NCBI RefSeq assembly: GCF_051659545.1
Contig: NZ_JBOFOR010000075.1
Coordinates: 1 to 32,866 of the forward strand
Origin: JBOFOR01 sp051659545
GTDB taxonomy: Bacteria; Bacillota; Clostridia; Peptostreptococcales; Peptostreptococcaceae
Reading direction: 5' to 3'
DNA: 32,866 bases
Below the pieces are notes generated by a model. The model saw only the letters and a program-made list of their open reading frames with translations. It made no database searches and had not been told where the DNA came from. Position numbers and translations under genes: made by a program. Each line of letters starts with the position of its first letter. Position 1 is the stretch's first letter. Below, in pieces: positions 14,485 to 23,979 of this stretch.

Positions 14485-15690
14485 ATGAGATTTTTAAGAA
14501 ACTACAGAAAACCAATCAAAATAGAATTATTTACAAGTACAACACTTATTATAGCTACGGTTTCAGCTCTAGTTATATACAATAGTTCTTTTAGAGGATA
14601 TTACGATTATATTTTGAATAACTTCTACATAACAAGAAGTCTTTCTATTCATAACTTTATAAATGAATTTCTAATGTCAATATTCTTCTTAGTTGCAGGA
14701 CTTGAAATAAAGCATGAGTTGTTATATGGGAATTTATCTACTTTTAAAAAAGCTTCTTTTCCAGTAATAGCATCGATAGGAGGTGTTATCTTTCCTGCAC
14801 TAATATACATAGCATTTAACAAAAACACACCTTTTATTAATGGATTCTGTATCCCTATATCAACAGATATAGCTTTTGCTGTTGGAATATTTCTAATATT
14901 TAGCAAAAGATTTAATCCATCTCTAAAAATATTTTTATTATCTTTAGCAGTTGTAGATGATTTAGTTTCTATAATAGCTATAGGTACTATTTATTCATTA
15001 AGAATCAATTTAATTTATGTAGCAATAGCTATTCTAATTCTAGTAGCTTTATTAATAGCAAATAAAGTATTCATGGTGGAAAGTACTCTATATTATTTAA
15101 TATCTGGTTTATGTCTATGGTATTTTGTACATTTAGCTGGAATTCACTCTACAATAAGCGGTATACTCCTTGCCATAGTAATTCCATCAAATACTTGTAG
15201 TCCACGAAAAAGTTGCTTAGAAAGGCTCCAGGGAGCCCTCGTGCCATTTAATAGCTTAGTAATCATGCCTCTATTTGCTTTTGCTAATACAGGCATCTCT
15301 ATTAACTATAATTTTTTAGATTTATTTAATGATAAAACTCTAGTTTATGGTATAGTTTTTGGATTATGCATAGGAAAGCCTCTAGGAATTATGAGTTTTA
15401 GTTATATAGGAAGCTTACTTGGAATTGCTGAGAAACCTAATAATATTAGTTGGTTAGGAGTATTTTTTGTATCTTTAATAGCAGGTATTGGATTCACTAT
15501 GTCAATCTTTGTATCTGAAATAGCCTTTGTTGGTAATATTAATCTTATTAATTTAGCTAAAATATCTATACTACTATCTTGTGTTATTTCTATTTTATTT
15601 AGTATTATATCTATATTATTGTATATTTTGTTCAATAAACTCATAAGGAAAAATAAAGCTTCTTTAATAAATACATACTACATAAATTAA
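14485..15690 (+). CDS. nhaA: Na+/H+ antiporter NhaA
   Basis: A 401-residue, 12-helix membrane antiporter that exports Na+ in exchange for protons. Key residues are present: STDIAFAVG with Asp128, and AVVDDLVSI with Asp158-Asp159, matching E. coli Asp133 and Asp163-164 with a constant offset of five. FFLVAGLEIKHEL (about 67-79) and the IGFTMSIFVSEIAF segment near the end are also typical. GGTGAT serves as a modest ribosome site 6 bases before the ATG. It is a single gene, divergent from the ZorA-like gene, and is followed by hairpins. The basic tail RKNKASLINTYY is variable in the family. Confidence 0.95.
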   Translation: MRFLRNYRKPIKIELFTSTTLIIATVSALVIYNSSFRGYYDYILNNFYITRSLSIHNFINEFLMSIFFLVAGLEIKHELLYGNLSTFKKASFPVIASIGGVIFPALIYIAFNKNTPFINGFCIPISTDIAFAVGIFLIFSKRFNPSLKIFLLSLAVVDDLVSIIAIGTIYSLRINLIYVAIAILILVALLIANKVFMVESTLYYLISGLCLWYFVHLAGIHSTISGILLAIVIPSNTCSPRKSCLERLQGALVPFNSLVIMPLFAFANTGISINYNFLDLFNDKTLVYGIVFGLCIGKPLGIMSFSYIGSLLGIAEKPNNISWLGVFFVSLIAGIGFTMSIFVSEIAFVGNINLINLAKISILLSCVISILFSIISILLYILFNKLIRKNKASLINTYYIN

Positions 15691-15702
15691 CATTTTAAAT
15701 AC

Positions 15703-15735
15703 AAAAATAAGGCTATTTTTAAATGCCTTGTTTTC
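15703..15735 (+). terminator. Terminator after nhaA
   Basis: AAATAAGGC pairs with GCCTTGTTT (one G-U) across an AT loop and is followed by TTTT. Confidence 0.6.
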
Positions 15736-15801
15736 TACTGTAATTGATGAATCAATACTGAAATAGTAAAAGTTTTAAGGTAATATAATTTACTAAAACA
15801 C

Positions 15802-15838
15802 AAAAGTGTGTATCTTTTAGAATTAGATACACACTTTT
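15802..15838. terminator. Strong hairpin, likely terminator of the HEPN gene
   Basis: A perfect 14-bp stem (AAAAGTGTGTATCT / AGATACACACTTTT) with a 9-base loop. A-rich and T-rich flanks allow function on both strands. It lies 65 bases past the stop of the minus-strand HEPN-type gene. Confidence 0.65.
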
Positions 15839-15904
15839 ACTAAAGTAATTTTTCTTTCAATTTAGCTTCTTTTGAAGCCTATAAATTGTCCATAAACATT
15901 AGGT

Positions 15905-17212
15905 TTAATCACTTAAACTCCAAGGTACAACATCGACTTCTCCAAACCACCTATCTTTTAATCTATTTGAGTATTCTCCCTTGTATCCTATGAAAGAGAG
16001 TATTATAAGTTCAACATATTTAGTCCCAATTTGAATTATATTCCACATATCTTCTATAGTTAAATTTGCTCTACTATCTTTTCTTACAGGATGAACAATT
16101 TTATTTCTAAAATAAATCACTAAGTCTACTCCATCGTCAAATCGACTTCTTATCCAGTCATCAAATAACTCAAGTTCATTATTTCCGTAAGGTATCTTAC
16201 AAAGTTCTAAAACCATTTTTATATTTTTAGCTGCACTATTACTATCAAATTCTTCATCAGAAAGCAACTCTTCTTGTTCAACTAAAATTACATAAGAAAG
16301 GGTTTCTAGTGCAATTTGAATTGATATTATATTATTTTCAATAGTAATATCTCCAAGAGATTCTATGTACCAATCAATTACACGTTTTATAGCACTTCCA
16401 AAATAACTCTCTTCTAAACTTTTGCACATAATAGACATATACTTTTCTATGTTGTGTTGATTAGAAAGTGTATCCGTCCAAGTTGGAACGAACTTAAATG
16501 GTGTTACCATACTTTCTTTCCATAATCTATAGACATTTTTGTTATTTTTATATCCCTTAGCTAGACAAATTCCAACATATCTACCACACATAAAGCTAAG
16601 TGAATAAGATATTCTATCTAAAAAATCAATACTATTATTAGTTTTAAAAGGTTTATTATCTTTTCTTTTTATTCTACCTATGTGAGTTATCAGTGTTCCA
16701 GATTTAGTTCTTAATTCTTCATGCATTTCTTTTCTGTAATCATACCTTTTATCTATAATAACATTAAAATCATTTATATCAAATTCTAATCTTCCTGCAA
16801 ATAATTTATCTAAATGCTTTATCAAGCTTCCAGGGAATTTATCTAAATTAATTATATGAAAATCAATGTATTCAACATAAGAGTTCTTAGATCTAATATA
16901 ACCATCATTTACATATCCTTCCATATTATAGTTGGTTGTAGAGTTTATTGCTATAGAAATAGGTTGATATCCATAAATTTCAAGTATTGCATTGTCATAA
17001 TCTAAATTTAAATCAATGTCATTTTCTTCAATAACTAATGTTTGAGCCTTAAAATTTATAGATATAGGAGGCTTCATTTTATAATAAATTATTCCGCTAC
17101 ACTTATATTTTTTATCTAAATAAATACAAAATCGCCCTTCATAAATAATAATATCTTCATCTATCCTATATCTTAAATACTCTGAAGATATAGCACTATC
17201 AACTATCTTCAT
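15905..17212 (-). CDS. Large HEPN-motif protein, possible ApeA/YopA-like RNase
   Basis: A 435-residue soluble protein. The first 150 residues look beta-rich (YEGRFCIYLDKKYKCSGIIYY). The rest is mainly helical with several conserved-looking aromatics (SLSFMCGRYVGICLAKG). Near residues 375-385 it carries YFRNKIVHPVR, an R-x4-H motif of the HEPN RNase superfamily, preceded by the usual upstream helices. An N-terminal beta domain plus C-terminal HEPN is the plan of ApeA-type phage-defence proteins and related YopA-domain proteins; I cannot prove membership. GAGGTGG lies 6 bases before ATG 17212, which is preferred over the overlapping GTG at 17221. It is a solitary gene without a visible antitoxin partner, consistent with a single-gene abortive-infection system, but this is inference. 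Confidence 0.7.
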   Translation of the reverse strand: MKIVDSAISSEYLRYRIDEDIIIYEGRFCIYLDKKYKCSGIIYYKMKPPISINFKAQTLVIEENDIDLNLDYDNAILEIYGYQPISIAINSTTNYNMEGYVNDGYIRSKNSYVEYIDFHIINLDKFPGSLIKHLDKLFAGRLEFDINDFNVIIDKRYDYRKEMHEELRTKSGTLITHIGRIKRKDNKPFKTNNSIDFLDRISYSLSFMCGRYVGICLAKGYKNNKNVYRLWKESMVTPFKFVPTWTDTLSNQHNIEKYMSIMCKSLEESYFGSAIKRVIDWYIESLGDITIENNIISIQIALETLSYVILVEQEELLSDEEFDSNSAAKNIKMVLELCKIPYGNNELELFDDWIRSRFDDGVDLVIYFRNKIVHPVRKDSRANLTIEDMWNIIQIGTKYVELIILSFIGYKGEYSNRLKDRWFGEVDVVPWSLSD

Positions 17213-17356
17213 ACTAGCCACCTCTATACTTGTATAATCTCTAACATTATATCATATTAAACCTATTAGCATATAGAATAATCCTCCGTTTATAAATTAT
17301 GCCCCATTTTAATGAACATTATAAAAAAAGCTTAATATTCGTTAAAATGCCAAAAA

Positions 17357-17451
17357 TACCCGACTTTATAAAAAAGCATTTCACAACAAAGTTCTGACCG
17401 TATCGAACTTATAGCTTTAAACTTACGTTTTATTCTTCAAATATTCGGGTT
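17357..17451 (-). ncRNA. Possible structured RNA or 3' element
   Basis: On the minus strand CCCGA (17450-17445 side) can close with TCGGG (17363-17357 side) over 95 bases. An inner hairpin AAGTTC..GAACTT (17389-17410) sits within it, and a T5 run follows the closing arm. It begins about 17 bases after the stop of the 1420-residue gene, so it may be a branched terminator or 3' UTR element rather than an independent RNA. Confidence 0.35.
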
Positions 17452-17468
17452 TTTAAATATAAATCCTA

Positions 17469-20400
17469 TTAATTGTTAATATTTTTAAATGCATTTGAAA
17501 GCATTAATTTTATTCTATTTAATTGATTAGTTTCGCTAGCTGAAGGGTCATAATCAATCGGAATAATATTTGCATTTTTATTTATTCTTTTTAATTCTTT
17601 TATTGAACCTTTACCTGTTATATGATTTGGTAAACAACCAAAAGGTTGCATACATATAATATTATTTACACCATCATTTATTAATTCAACCATTTCTCCG
17701 GTCAATAGCCACCCTTCACCAGTTTGGTTACATACAGAAACTATAGGGTTAGTCTTTTTTGCTAATTGTTTGATACTATGAGGTGCTTTAAATCTTTTAC
17801 TGTTTTCAAGTTCCTTTTTATAAGACTTCATATAAAAATTCATAATTGATATTGAACCTTCTCCCAAAACTCTATTTACCCATTTACCCTCTAAGAATTC
17901 GTGTTTGTAAACCGTATTCAAAGCACAGCTTAAGAAAAAGTTTATAAGTTCTGGTACTACAGCTTCTCCACCTTCTTTTTCAATTATATCAACTAAATTA
18001 TTGTTTGCCACAGGATGAAACTTAACTAATATTTCTCCAACTAATCCCACCTTGGGTTTTTGTATTTCTACAATTTCTAAATTATCAAAGTCTTTTACTA
18101 TGTTTTTTATATTTTGAATAAATGTAGGTGTATTAGCGTTTAATAAAGATGTTTTACAAATTTTTACCCATCTATCATATAAATCATTAGCACTTCCAGA
18201 GGACTTTTCATAGGGTCTGACTCTATAAAGTACTTTCATAAGTAAATCTCCATAAACTGCGGCCATAAGTAATCTATGAACTAGTTTAAAAGTTATATTT
18301 TTTATTAATCCATTTTTCTCCATTCCGTTTACACTTAAAGAAATCACTGGTATATTGCTAAACCCTGAATCATGGAGTGCTTTTCTTAAGAATCCTATAT
18401 AGTTTGTAGCTCTACATCCACCACCAGTTTGAGTTATTACTACAGAAGTATTACTTAAATCATATTTATTAGATTTAAGTGCACTTATTATTTGTCCCAC
18501 TACTATTATAGCCGGATAACAAGCATCGTTATTTACGTATTTTAATCCCTCTTCTATAATTTGATAAGTATTATCATTTAAAACTTCTATATTATAACCA
18601 CTTAATTTAATGGCCTCTTCGAAAAATTGAAAATGTATGGGAGACATTTGTGGGGCTAAAATAGTATCTTTTTTTGATAACGTTCCTTTTCTATAGACAA
18701 TAGGTTTACTTTTCATATCTATTCTATTATTGTTATTTAATTCTCTTTCTACCATAGCTGCTTTTAAAGATCTAATCCTTATTTTTGCTGCTCCTAGATT
18801 ATTACCTTCATCTATTTTTATTACAGTATATATTTTTGAACTTTCATCTAAGATTTCCTGTACTTGATCTATGGTTACCGCATCTATTCCACAACCAAAA
18901 GAGTTTAATTGAACTAGTTCTAGGTTTATTTCATCCTTTACAAAATTTGCAGCCTTATACAATCTAGAGTGGTATACCCATTGATCTACAACCCTTAGTG
19001 GTCTTTTAAGTTTAGCTAAATGGCATATAGAATCTTCTGTTAAAACTGCCATACCTAATGAATTTATTAGTTCTGGGATTCCGTGATTTATCTCTGGATC
19101 TAGGTGATAAGGTCTACCACTTAATATAATTCCCTTCAAATTATATTTTTTTATTTTCAAAAGAGCTTTTTCACCTTGTTCCTGTATATCTTGTTTATAA
19201 TTTTCCTGTTCTTTAGTTGCAATATTAATAGCTTTATCTATATCTGATTTCAAAATACTACTGATATGAATTTTTAATTCTTCGTAAAGTCTATTTTTTA
19301 GCTTCTCTTTATTATTTAAGCTTATAAAAGAATTTATATAAGTAACACTATTTTCTTTTATTTCATCTACATTGTTTTTTATAACTTCAGAATAAGATAT
19401 AACCACAGGGCAGTTATAATGATTGTCTGCTGTGCTATCTTCTTTACTTCCATTTGTTATAGATGGATAGAAAATTATTTTTACATCTTTTTCTATTAGG
19501 TTAATTATATGACCATGAACTATTTTTCCGGGGTAACAAACGGTCTCAGAAGCTATAGAAGTTATGCCTTTTTCATAGATATTTTTTGATGATCTATCAG
19601 ATAAAATAACTCTAAAGCCAAGTTCTGAAAAAAAGGTAAACCAAAAAGGATAATCTTCATACATATTTAAAACTCTAGGGATTCCAATTTCTCCTCTATA
19701 AGCTTTGGCTTTAGGTAATGGTTCATATTTAAATAGCCTATCTAGCTTATATTTAAATAGGTTTATATTTTTATCATTGTCTTTACTTTCATTTTTATTA
19801 TAAATTAATTCACCTTTTTCGCATCTATTTCCTGATATAAATATATCTTCATCAAAATCAAAAAATTTATTTATCGTTAATAAGCACTTATTTTGACAAC
19901 CAACACACCTTTTTACGTCTACATATAATGTTATGTTTTGTAACTGACTTTGATTGAGAAGCTTAGTCTTATATCCTTCTTTGTAGTTTTCTCTAGAAAT
20001 AAGTGCAGAACCAAAAGCACCCATTATTCCAGATATAGATGGTCGTATAACCTCTTTTCCTATTAAACTTTCAAAACTTCTAAGAACTAGATTATTATAG
20101 AAAGTTCCACCTTGTACTACAATATTTTTTCCTATATCATTTATATCTCTTATTTTTATTACTTTAAAAAGTGCATTTTTTATAACCGAATAAGATAAAC
20201 CTGCAGATATATCTGATACACTAGCACCTTCTTTTTGAGCCTGTTTAACTCTAGAATTCATAAAAACAGTACATCTTGAACCTAAATCAACTGGTTTTTT
20301 TGAGTATACACCTATTTTAGAGAAATCCTCTATACTCATAGATAAAGAAGATGCAAAAGTTTCTAAAAATGACCCACAGCCTGATGAACAAGCTTCATTT

Positions 20401-21731
20401 AATATAATGTTATCTAGTACACCATTTTTTATTTTTAAACACTTCATATCTTGTCCACCAATGTCTAATATAAAATCAACATCATCTTTAAAGAATTTAG
20501 CACCTTTATAATGAGCTATTGTTTCTATTTCTCCACAGTCTATTTTAAGAGCCTTTTTTATAAGGCCTTCTCCATAGCCTGTTACTGTTGAGTAAACTAT
20601 TTTAGCATTTTCAGGAATATGTTCATATATATCATATAAAGCCTTTATTATGGTCTCTAATGGATTTCCTTGGTTACTATTATAGTATGAGTAAAGTATT
20701 TCACCTTCATCATCTATTAATACTGCTTTAGTTGTTGTTGAACCCGCATCAATTCCTAAATAGCAATTTCCAGTATGATCTTTAATGTTTTTATATAAAA
20801 CATTATTTTGACTATGTCTTTGTCTAAAAACTTCATAATCTTCTTCACTCTTAAATAAAGGTTCTAATTTATTTATACAATTTGCATCACCAAAATTGTC
20901 TTTTTCAATGTTTTTTACTTTTTCTACAATAGATATGATATCAATTTCTTTTTCTTCTCTTGACAATAAGCTAGCTCCCATAGCAATGTACAGTTGTGCA
21001 TCTTCTGGTACTAATATATCCTCATTTGATAAATCAAGCAAATTCTTAAAAGCTACTCTAAGTTGAGGCAAGAAGTACAATGGGCCTCCTAAAAAAGCAA
21101 CCTTACCTTTAATTTTTCTTCCACAAGCGAGTACACTTATAGTTTGTATTACGACTGCATTAAAAATACTCATAGCAATATCACTTTTCTTAGCACCATC
21201 ATTTATAAGAGGTTGTATATCTGTTTTTGCAAATACACCACATCTAGATGCAATAGGATAAATTACTTTATAGTCTCTAGCTAGTTCATTAAGACCAACA
21301 GCGTCGGTTTGCAACAGAGATGCCATTTGATCAATAAATGAACCCGTTCCTCCAGCGCATATACCATTCATTCTTTGATCTATTCCGCCACTTAAATATG
21401 TTATCTTTGCATCTTCTCCTCCTAGCTCTATTACTACGTCTGTTTCAGGATTAAAATATTCAATTGCCTTTGTAGATGATATTACTTCTTGAACAAACTT
21501 TACTTCAAGCTTCTTAGCTATATCAATTCCACCTGAACCTGTTATTACAATAGTCACTCTTGAATTCCCTAGTTTCTTATAGATATGGATTAATAAATCT
21601 CGTACAGATTTTTTTATATCTGAGAAGTGCCTTTTATATTCTTTGTATACTACACTGTCATTATTATCAAGTACTACTGCTTTTACTGTAGTTGATCCTA
21701 TGTCAATTCCTATATTAAATAATTCATTCAT
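17469..21731 (-). CDS. Giant acyl-CoA dehydratase activase-related fusion protein
   Basis: A 1420-residue fusion. Two BadF/BcrAD ATPase domains occur in tandem: domain A starts with IGIDIGSTTVKAVV (7) and has Cys125 (ICAGGTGSF) and Cys164 (SRCGVFAKT); domain B starts with LGIDAGSTTTKAVL (325) and has Cys448/Cys452 (ACSSGCGSF) and Cys487 (RCTVF). In 2-hydroxyacyl-CoA dehydratase activases such cysteines hold a 4Fe-4S cluster between two subunits; here one chain could do it alone. A cluster CVGCQNKC (609-616) with Cys637 could bind a further Fe-S centre. Then follow a DUF2229-type region (from about 680, GIPRVLNMYEDYPFWFTFF) and an HgdB-like C-terminal part (QTGGGCRATNYIG, CMQPFGCLPNH). The natural substrate is not known. 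GGGGGGA precedes the ATG. It is a stand-alone gene without a dehydratase alpha/beta pair nearby. Confidence 0.92.
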   Translation of the reverse strand: MNELFNIGIDIGSTTVKAVVLDNNDSVVYKEYKRHFSDIKKSVRDLLIHIYKKLGNSRVTIVITGSGGIDIAKKLEVKFVQEVISSTKAIEYFNPETDVVIELGGEDAKITYLSGGIDQRMNGICAGGTGSFIDQMASLLQTDAVGLNELARDYKVIYPIASRCGVFAKTDIQPLINDGAKKSDIAMSIFNAVVIQTISVLACGRKIKGKVAFLGGPLYFLPQLRVAFKNLLDLSNEDILVPEDAQLYIAMGASLLSREEKEIDIISIVEKVKNIEKDNFGDANCINKLEPLFKSEEDYEVFRQRHSQNNVLYKNIKDHTGNCYLGIDAGSTTTKAVLIDDEGEILYSYYNSNQGNPLETIIKALYDIYEHIPENAKIVYSTVTGYGEGLIKKALKIDCGEIETIAHYKGAKFFKDDVDFILDIGGQDMKCLKIKNGVLDNIILNEACSSGCGSFLETFASSLSMSIEDFSKIGVYSKKPVDLGSRCTVFMNSRVKQAQKEGASVSDISAGLSYSVIKNALFKVIKIRDINDIGKNIVVQGGTFYNNLVLRSFESLIGKEVIRPSISGIMGAFGSALISRENYKEGYKTKLLNQSQLQNITLYVDVKRCVGCQNKCLLTINKFFDFDEDIFISGNRCEKGELIYNKNESKDNDKNINLFKYKLDRLFKYEPLPKAKAYRGEIGIPRVLNMYEDYPFWFTFFSELGFRVILSDRSSKNIYEKGITSIASETVCYPGKIVHGHIINLIEKDVKIIFYPSITNGSKEDSTADNHYNCPVVISYSEVIKNNVDEIKENSVTYINSFISLNNKEKLKNRLYEELKIHISSILKSDIDKAINIATKEQENYKQDIQEQGEKALLKIKKYNLKGIILSGRPYHLDPEINHGIPELINSLGMAVLTEDSICHLAKLKRPLRVVDQWVYHSRLYKAANFVKDEINLELVQLNSFGCGIDAVTIDQVQEILDESSKIYTVIKIDEGNNLGAAKIRIRSLKAAMVERELNNNNRIDMKSKPIVYRKGTLSKKDTILAPQMSPIHFQFFEEAIKLSGYNIEVLNDNTYQIIEEGLKYVNNDACYPAIIVVGQIISALKSNKYDLSNTSVVITQTGGGCRATNYIGFLRKALHDSGFSNIPVISLSVNGMEKNGLIKNITFKLVHRLLMAAVYGDLLMKVLYRVRPYEKSSGSANDLYDRWVKICKTSLLNANTPTFIQNIKNIVKDFDNLEIVEIQKPKVGLVGEILVKFHPVANNNLVDIIEKEGGEAVVPELINFFLSCALNTVYKHEFLEGKWVNRVLGEGSISIMNFYMKSYKKELENSKRFKAPHSIKQLAKKTNPIVSVCNQTGEGWLLTGEMVELINDGVNNIICMQPFGCLPNHITGKGSIKELKRINKNANIIPIDYDPSASETNQLNRIKLMLSNAFKNINN

Positions 21732-21914
21732 TCTATCCCCCCATAGTGAGTATATATCCTTGACTATTATAGTATTTTAATAATTTATATTCTTAGTTAG
21801 TTATAAAATATGACTATATTTTGTATAAATTGATATATTGTTAAAATAAGGGTAACACTATTAGTTTGAATTTTTAACCAATTTTTATTGCTAATTTAAA
21901 ATGAATTTATTACT

Positions 21915-21963
21915 AAAAAAGTACCTTAAAATAATTAATAAAAATTATTTTAAGGTACTTTTT
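21915..21963. terminator. Bidirectional terminator after the Na+/Pi cotransporter gene
   Basis: A stem of about 20 bp (AAAGTACCTTAAAATAATT.. and its complement) with a short AT loop, bounded by A and T tracts. It directly abuts the stop codon at 21964. The 21732-21914 stretch upstream of the activase gene shows only promoter-like AT sequence. Confidence 0.85.
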
Positions 21964-23559
21964 CTAATTTAATATTCTTTGTGCAATATTGCAACAATGG
22001 TCAGAAACTCTCTCTAAATTACTTATTAATTCTAAGTATAATATTCCAGAATCTATTGAACATTCATTATTATTTAGTCTGTATATATGATGAGCTCTTA
22101 AAGATTTTTCCATTTTATCTACTTCAATTTCTATTTTTATTACTTTATTAGCTAATTCTTTATCTTTGCTAGTAATAAGTGTTGTTATAAGTTCATAATT
22201 TTCTTTAACTTTACTATACATATCATTTATTTCTTTTTCTGCAGTTGGAGATATGTTAATATCTTTATCTATTACAATTGTAGCTAACTCTGCTATATTT
22301 TCAGAATGATCTCCTATTCTTTCTAAATCATTAATAGTATTAAATAGATTGTCTACATCTTCTATAAAATGGCCAGGCAAAGAGGTCTTAGATAATTTCA
22401 AAAGATAATTAAGTAACTTTCTTTGATATTCATTTACTTCTTTTTCTATTTTAAAAGCATTTTCTACACTTTTTTTTGACTTATTCAAAAAACCATCCAT
22501 TGAGTTGTATAAACATTCTTTTGTTACGTTGGTCATTTCTAAAGTTTCTTTTAATGTATTTCCAAGTGCTATAGATGGTGTTTCTAAAATTCTTTCATCA
22601 AGATATGTATTATTATCACTTTCTGAATCGTCTTCAGGGATAATTTTCATTGCCATTTTTACTATTAATTTAGAAAAAGGTAAAATTAATAGAACAGAAG
22701 CTATATTAAATAATGTGTGAGTATTTGCTAATTGTCTAGCTACGTCATTAGGATCTATTTTAGTCACTATACTAACTACAGGTTTGTTTAAAAATAATAA
22801 GAAAATCATTGTTCCCATAACATTGAATAACAAGTGCATAACCGCAGCTCTTTTAGCATTTCTATTTGCGCCAATACTTGAAATTAAAGATGTAACACAT
22901 GTTCCTATATTTTGTCCGTAAAGTATAGGTAGAGCTGCAGGCAAAGGTATAATACCTTGAGCAGCTAAAGCTATAAGCATTCCCATAGAAGCACTAGAAC
23001 TTTGAACTACCGCAGTTATAACAAAACCCGCAAGTAATCCAAGTAAAGGTTTTTGCCCAAATATTATAAGAGCATCTGTAAATCCTTTAAATTCTGCTAA
23101 AGGTTCTACAGCTTCTTTCATAAAATCCATTCCTGTAAATAATATACCAAATCCTAATAGTATTTCTGATATATTTTTAGTTTTACTTTTAGATGAAAAT
23201 AAATATAAAATAATTCCTATACCTAAACTAATAGGAGCTAAGCCTTCTAATTTAAAGCTTACTAACTGAGCAGTTACAGTTGTACCTATATTAGCACCCA
23301 TTATAACGCCTATTGCTTGTGACAATCCCATAATGCCAGCGTTTACAAAACCAACTACCATTACAGTAGTAGCACTAGAACTTTGTATTATAGCTGTAAC
23401 AACTGTACCAACTAAGACTCCCATTATAATATTACTAGTTAAAAGTTCAATTATTCTTTTTAGTTTATCTCCTGCAGATTTTTGAAGACCCTCTCCCATA
23501 AGGCTCATTCCATATAAAAAAAGTCCTAGTCCTCCAACAAGACTAATTGCTATATCCAA
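21964..23559 (-). CDS. Na+/phosphate cotransporter with PhoU-like C-terminal domain
   Basis: A 531-residue NptA/YjbB-type carrier for Na+-driven phosphate uptake or export. The two inverted PNaS repeats show the paired signatures QSSSATTVMVVGF (59-71) with GANIGTTVT (about 88-97), and QSSSASMGML (about 182) with GQNIGTCVTS (about 215-224). About eight membrane helices precede residue 305. The last 200 residues form a helical PhoU-like domain (NTINDLERIGDHSENIAELA and SNLERVSDHCCNIAQRIL with the E-R-x-x-D/S-H metal-binding pattern), thought to gate the carrier in response to phosphate. AGGAGG-type AAAGGAGG lies upstream of the ATG. All signature motifs are intact, unlike the pst genes 600 bases upstream. 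Confidence 0.93.
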   Translation of the reverse strand: MDIAISLVGGLGLFLYGMSLMGEGLQKSAGDKLKRIIELLTSNIIMGVLVGTVVTAIIQSSSATTVMVVGFVNAGIMGLSQAIGVIMGANIGTTVTAQLVSFKLEGLAPISLGIGIILYLFSSKSKTKNISEILLGFGILFTGMDFMKEAVEPLAEFKGFTDALIIFGQKPLLGLLAGFVITAVVQSSSASMGMLIALAAQGIIPLPAALPILYGQNIGTCVTSLISSIGANRNAKRAAVMHLLFNVMGTMIFLLFLNKPVVSIVTKIDPNDVARQLANTHTLFNIASVLLILPFSKLIVKMAMKIIPEDDSESDNNTYLDERILETPSIALGNTLKETLEMTNVTKECLYNSMDGFLNKSKKSVENAFKIEKEVNEYQRKLLNYLLKLSKTSLPGHFIEDVDNLFNTINDLERIGDHSENIAELATIVIDKDINISPTAEKEINDMYSKVKENYELITTLITSKDKELANKVIKIEIEVDKMEKSLRAHHIYRLNNNECSIDSGILYLELISNLERVSDHCCNIAQRILN

Positions 23560-23723
23560 ATTATTACCTCCTTTGTATATTAAATATGCTACTTATAGGA
23601 TTATCTATTTTTTTATTTATAATGCATTTATAAACTAAAATTTATATTAATGTTAATTTAGAATATAAAGAGCTTTTTTGGGTTAAATTAGTAGTGAAAC
23701 ACATTTTAAATTAGGAGGAATTT

Positions 23724-23894
23724 ATGGCAAAGAACAAAAGTATGAAAAAACCTAAACAATCTAAAAATGTAGCTAAATCTAGTTTAGAAATAGCTGAAGA
23801 ACTTAATATTGATCCTTCACTAAGACCATCTAAAACTGGATCAGTAAGTCAAAATACTGCAAAACCTATAAAACCTAAAAAATCATCAAAGTAA
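23724..23894 (+). CDS. Small basic protein of 56 residues
   Basis: TTAGGAGGA lies 5-6 bases before ATG 23724, and the 57-codon frame ends at 23894 just before a terminator. The product is very lysine-, serine- and proline-rich (MAKNKSMKKPKQSKN at the start, KPIKPKKSSK at the end) with one predicted helix (SSLEIAEELNIDPSL). It is probably disordered and nucleic-acid or polyanion binding. The composition recalls minor spore proteins, but no family is recognised. It is divergent from the Na+/phosphate cotransporter and convergent with the phoU remnant. Confidence 0.7.
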   Translation: MAKNKSMKKPKQSKNVAKSSLEIAEELNIDPSLRPSKTGSVSQNTAKPIKPKKSSK

Positions 23895-23948
23895 CTTTAA
23901 ATTATTATTTTTTACTAGCATGTTAACAAACTCTCTCATAAATAATAG

Positions 23949-23977
23949 AGACTTGGATTATAATCCAAGTCTTTTTT
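23949..23977. terminator. Terminator between the small basic gene and the phoU remnant
   Basis: A perfect 24-base palindrome (AGACTTGGATTA and its complement) followed by TTTTTT on the plus strand. It ends the small basic gene and lies just past the truncated end of phoU. Confidence 0.85.
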
Positions 23978-23979
23978 AG

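Noticed and set aside
12203..17212. A complete Zorya defence island
   Set aside because: No ZorC, ZorD helicase or ZorE nuclease is found; the neighbours are lexA, nhaA and an unrelated HEPN protein.
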